DNA of 64,000 bases from contig NZ_BCQA01000001.1 of assembly GCF_001748145.1 (NCBI RefSeq), positions 6,768,824 to 6,832,823 on the forward strand, written 5' to 3'. The position numbers were made by a program, and so were the translations under genes. This stretch comes from Bosea sp. BIWAKO-01 (GTDB lineage Bacteria > Pseudomonadota > Alphaproteobacteria > Rhizobiales > Beijerinckiaceae). The notes beneath the pieces were generated by a model that was given only the letters and a program-made list of their open reading frames with translations, was not told where the DNA came from and did not search any database. Below, in pieces: positions 61,664-64,000 of this stretch (positions are counted from its first letter, which is position 1; each line of letters starts with the position of its first letter).

Positions 61664-62021
61664 ACCCACCCATCAGGGAAATCGGTTCATGACGCAATCT
61701 CGTCGCGCCACCGAGACGGAGTGGACGCATCTGGTCGTGGAGGCAGAAAGACTGGGGTTGCATCGGCCCCGGGCCTGAGCCCTCCTCGCCTGGAGGCTTT
61801 CGAATTCCGCCGCGTCAGACCGATCGGAACCTGCTCTCGCAGGCCCGCGATCGAAGACCCCTTGTCCGGAAGCAGACATTCCGGATTGGCCGAGCGATCT
61901 TGGCTCCCGCTCCGGTTGCGTGAGCATGATGGCGCGTAGGCTCGCGAGATTGAGTGTGAACCCAACCGCCGGAAGCGGATGTTCTTATCGTCCTCAGAAC
62001 TGAGCCACTCGCCCGAGACCG
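61664..62021. other. 358-base non-coding stretch
   Basis: No confident gene. The only visible element is a perfect inverted repeat TCCGGAA (61865-61871) and TTCCGGA (61879-61885) with a 7-base loop. The related string CCGGAAGCGGATGTTC occurs near 61969. A 29-codon ORF at 61689-61778 is discussed under rejected items. Confidence 0.5.
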
Positions 62022-63013
62022 TTACTTCACCGGTTTCGCGGCCGGCGCTGCCTGGCCGCCAAGGGGAAAGGCCAGGGTGAACAGGGCTATCGTGCCACGC
62101 GGGCGGTTCTCGACCGCGACTTCCCGCAAGACCTTCAATTGGGTCGATACGGGCGTGCCGGCCACTTTGAATTGTAGCCGATGGACCCGCCGACCGCCGT
62201 GACGCGTCCCTTGAATGGCCCCACTGAATCGCCCGAGCCACTGTCGCCCGTGATCTGATGGTAGTGCCCCGCCAGCAGGCCAATCGACAGTTCCTTGGTC
62301 AGGTTCTTGGTGATCGCAAGATCGGCATGGAGCGCATTGCCGCTGTTGTAATCCGTCGCGTTGTTCCTGCCGTTGATTTCAAAACCCAGGGCCGTGGAGA
62401 TGTCCAACCCCAGCTCCGGGTCGAGATAGGTCAAGGCAGCCGACAGATCGCCGATCCAGCGGTTGAAGGACATGTTCGAGAGTTCGCCGTCCTGATAGGT
62501 TCCCGACGGAATATTGACCGCTGCCGCGGTCGACCAATGGAACTTCCCCGCATGCCAGCCGACAACCGCCGATACGATCGGGTCGCCCAGATTGAAGGTT
62601 GCGTCCCGCTCGCTAAGACCCACGGCCCGCCCGAGCCGTGACGATGAAATGACCGCGCCTGCGCTGACACGCGGCACCCCCAAAGGCAGCGAAACGCCGA
62701 TGGCCAGATTGCCGCCGAGAATCTCCAGCGGCGTCACCCATGTCGGCGTCAGGAAAGCGGCCCGCGCTTCCGCCTTGACGTTGGCCAGCACGGCGCCACC
62801 AAGCGATGTCCGCACGCCCGCGGATAAGCGGCCGGAATAACTGTAGAGGTCCGTTTCAAAGTAAAAGCCCGGCGGCGGAAGGAAACCCGCCATCGCGCCG
62901 TGAAAACCAAGAACATAAAGGCTGGCGCCACCTTCGGTCGCTGTCGCGGGACCTGCAGCCGCGACAAGGATACCAAACGCAGCTGCCGCGATCTTGACCG
63001 AAACCTGCCGCAT
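62022..63013 (-). pseudogene. MetA-pathway-of-phenol-degradation family outer-membrane protein with a -1 frameshift
   Basis: Start ATG 63013 has GAGGGG upstream and opens a signal peptide (SVKIAAAAFGILVAAAGPATATEG). The body has alternating beta-strands of the COG4313 MetA-like outer-membrane family: YVLGFHGAMAGFLPPPGFYFETDLYSYSG, VGWHAGKFHWSTAAAVNIPSGTYQ, and FNRWIGDLSAALTYLDPELGLDIS. Near 62170 one base is missing in GCTACAATTCAAAG: the first frame ends at 62135 as PARPYRPN, while the other frame continues the family C-terminus FKVAGTPVSTQLKVLREVAVENRPRGTIALFTLAFPLGG to a stop at 62022. Adding one T restores a normal protein of about 330 residues. Such proteins are often encoded with hydrocarbon-use genes and are probably channels. 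Without the C-terminus the barrel would not close. Confidence 0.8.
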
Positions 63014-63160
63014 CGTTCCCCTCATGGCACTTATCGATGCGCCTTGAGCGTCAAGCTGCGTCATGCCGACCCCGGGGTCAATCGACATCACCCGATGTCC
63101 TGTGGAGGTCCATCGCTGACGCTGCCGAAGGCGCGCCGTCGGTCATTTCGACCGCCTCAC

Positions 63161-63778
63161 CTAAGCCCGGAGCTTCACCGGCTGGCGCAGAATCGTCTTG
63201 AGCCTGGCCGCCTCCGTCCTGCGCGGATCGCTCAGGTAGATCTCGTGGTGGGGGCCGTTGAAGACCATCCCCCTGGCCGGCATCACCTCGCCGTGGAGCC
63301 GGGCCAGGACCGGCCCCTCCTCATCATAGCTGCCGACATGCAGGGTCTGGAACGAGAGCCCTTCGGCATAGGGTTCGAGGCGCAGGCTTTGCGGGGGCTG
63401 GCCGAGCTTCAAGCCCGTCTTGGCTACAGCCTTCTCGAACATGTCAGGTGAGACGAAATCCGGCGCCATGATCATCATCGTCCAGTGCCACTGGCTCTTT
63501 TGCCGGGTGATGAAGCTCCGGGGATCGTCGGCCCACCACAATCCTTCCAGCGGCGGCACCACATAATCCCTGCCGAGCGCAGCCTTTGCGGCGAACTTCA
63601 CGGTGTAGCTGACCCCGTAGAGCCATTCGAGCGCCGAGCGGTAAGCCGGTGCGGTGTTGGGATCGCCCTCGCCGTTCACCTTCACGAACAGCATCGGCGG
63701 CACCTCGACCAAAGCGAAGTCCCCGGCGGGCGGGTCATAGAGTGGCTTGAGGGCTTTCTTGAAATCGATCTTCGCCAT
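63161..63778 (-). CDS. GyrI-like small-molecule-binding protein
   Basis: 205 residues from ATG 63778 (MAKIDFKKALKPLYDPP). The phrases LVEVPPMLFVKVNGEGDPNTAPAYRSALEWLYGVSYTVKF and the tail FQTLHVGSYDEEGPVLARLHGEVMPARGMVFNGPHHEIYLSDPRRTE match the stand-alone GyrI-like/SHMT-type binding family, which has the SAV2435-like fold. It is cytoplasmic, with an unknown hydrophobic ligand. The last 222 bases of the window (63779-64000) show no further gene. Confidence 0.85.
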   Translation of the reverse strand: MAKIDFKKALKPLYDPPAGDFALVEVPPMLFVKVNGEGDPNTAPAYRSALEWLYGVSYTVKFAAKAALGRDYVVPPLEGLWWADDPRSFITRQKSQWHWTMMIMAPDFVSPDMFEKAVAKTGLKLGQPPQSLRLEPYAEGLSFQTLHVGSYDEEGPVLARLHGEVMPARGMVFNGPHHEIYLSDPRRTEAARLKTILRQPVKLRA

Positions 63779-64000
63779 CCGCGCCACCATCCCCGCTCCG
63801 GTCACCTGTCACCGAAACCACCGTGCGATGACGAGGAATGGCAGCAGTCGCTCGCGGAACCGGCTCGATCGCGCCCGCAGCCGGACATGGGCGTTCAGGG
63901 CAGGTCAAATCCGTTCACGCGCCAGATCCGTTCGCGTGCCCGGCCTGTTCGTGTGCCAACTCGGGGGCTGGCCAGGTCTCAGAGAAACCCCGGTCGATGC

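Noticed and set aside
61689..61778. 29-codon ORF (MTQSRRATETEWTHLVVEAE...) divergent from trpF
   Set aside because: It has a plausible ATG and an AGGGA upstream, but it is too short, has no known family and no further support.

Overview
The window reads as chromosome of a high-GC alphaproteobacterium, most likely Hyphomicrobiales (Rhizobiales) and possibly a Bosea-like soil or plant-associated bacterium. The evidence is indirect: uniformly GC-rich coding in every gene, a DUF1127 protein, many ABC uptake systems and LysR, SorC and IclR regulators, a Bug-type binding protein, and a dispersed intergenic hairpin repeat built around CCACTTTTCGGG. No rRNA, tRNA, CRISPR array, prophage or insertion sequence was seen.

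Layout. 1-464 is the 3' end of a TetR-family gene. 614-21330 is a large sugar/polyol and phosphodiester uptake region. It holds a UgpB-UgpA-UgpE transporter with a glycerophosphodiesterase (GDPD) and a mannitol dehydrogenase; a SorC regulator with a HAD phosphatase; a xylulokinase; a zinc polyol dehydrogenase with a divergent SorC regulator; and a seven-gene operon (21215 back to 14193) with a second complete Ugp/Mal-type transporter, two calcineurin-like phosphoesterases (one close to GpdQ) and an inositol-monophosphatase-like protein. A DUF1127 gene, a frameshifted winged-helix/TPR regulator and a GFA-family protein lie inside this stretch. 21475-27025 is an IclR-linked Dpp-type peptide or opine transporter with an amidohydrolase. 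27289-33961 holds an amine oxidase and Na+/H+ antiporter pair, a Tat-exported amidohydrolase, a VOC protein, an Rrf2 regulator and a methyltransferase.

34208-45859 is an accessory mix: a frameshifted alpha-oxoamine synthase, two LysE-type exporters, a LysR/class II aldolase/Bug protein set, an aldo-keto reductase, and a stand-alone adenylation-carrier-thioesterase protein flanked on both sides by about 500 bases of unreadable gene debris. 45888-53067 is a LysR-controlled operon of hydantoinase/oxoprolinase subunits A and B, a uronate-dehydrogenase-like SDR and an FAD oxidase. 53117-60829 is a SARP/cyclase-like/AAA/TPR regulator divergent from a classical autotransporter. 60989-63778 has an orphan trpF, a frameshifted MetA-like outer-membrane protein and a GyrI-like protein.

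How it works together. The first 21 kb can be read as one scavenging programme: import of glycerol-phosphate-type diesters, cytoplasmic hydrolysis by three phosphodiesterases of two unrelated folds, oxidation of the released polyol, and phosphorylation of the resulting ketose. Two operator families visible in the DNA support co-regulation. One is a 31-bp dyad upstream of both the ugpB-like gene and the HAD-SorC pair. The other is a set of ACAAATGTA half-sites upstream of both the polyol dehydrogenase and the seven-gene operon. The substrate is inferred, not shown. Three otherwise well-conserved genes each carry a single-base frameshift (near 12817, 34986 and 62170), which could be real decay or assembly error.
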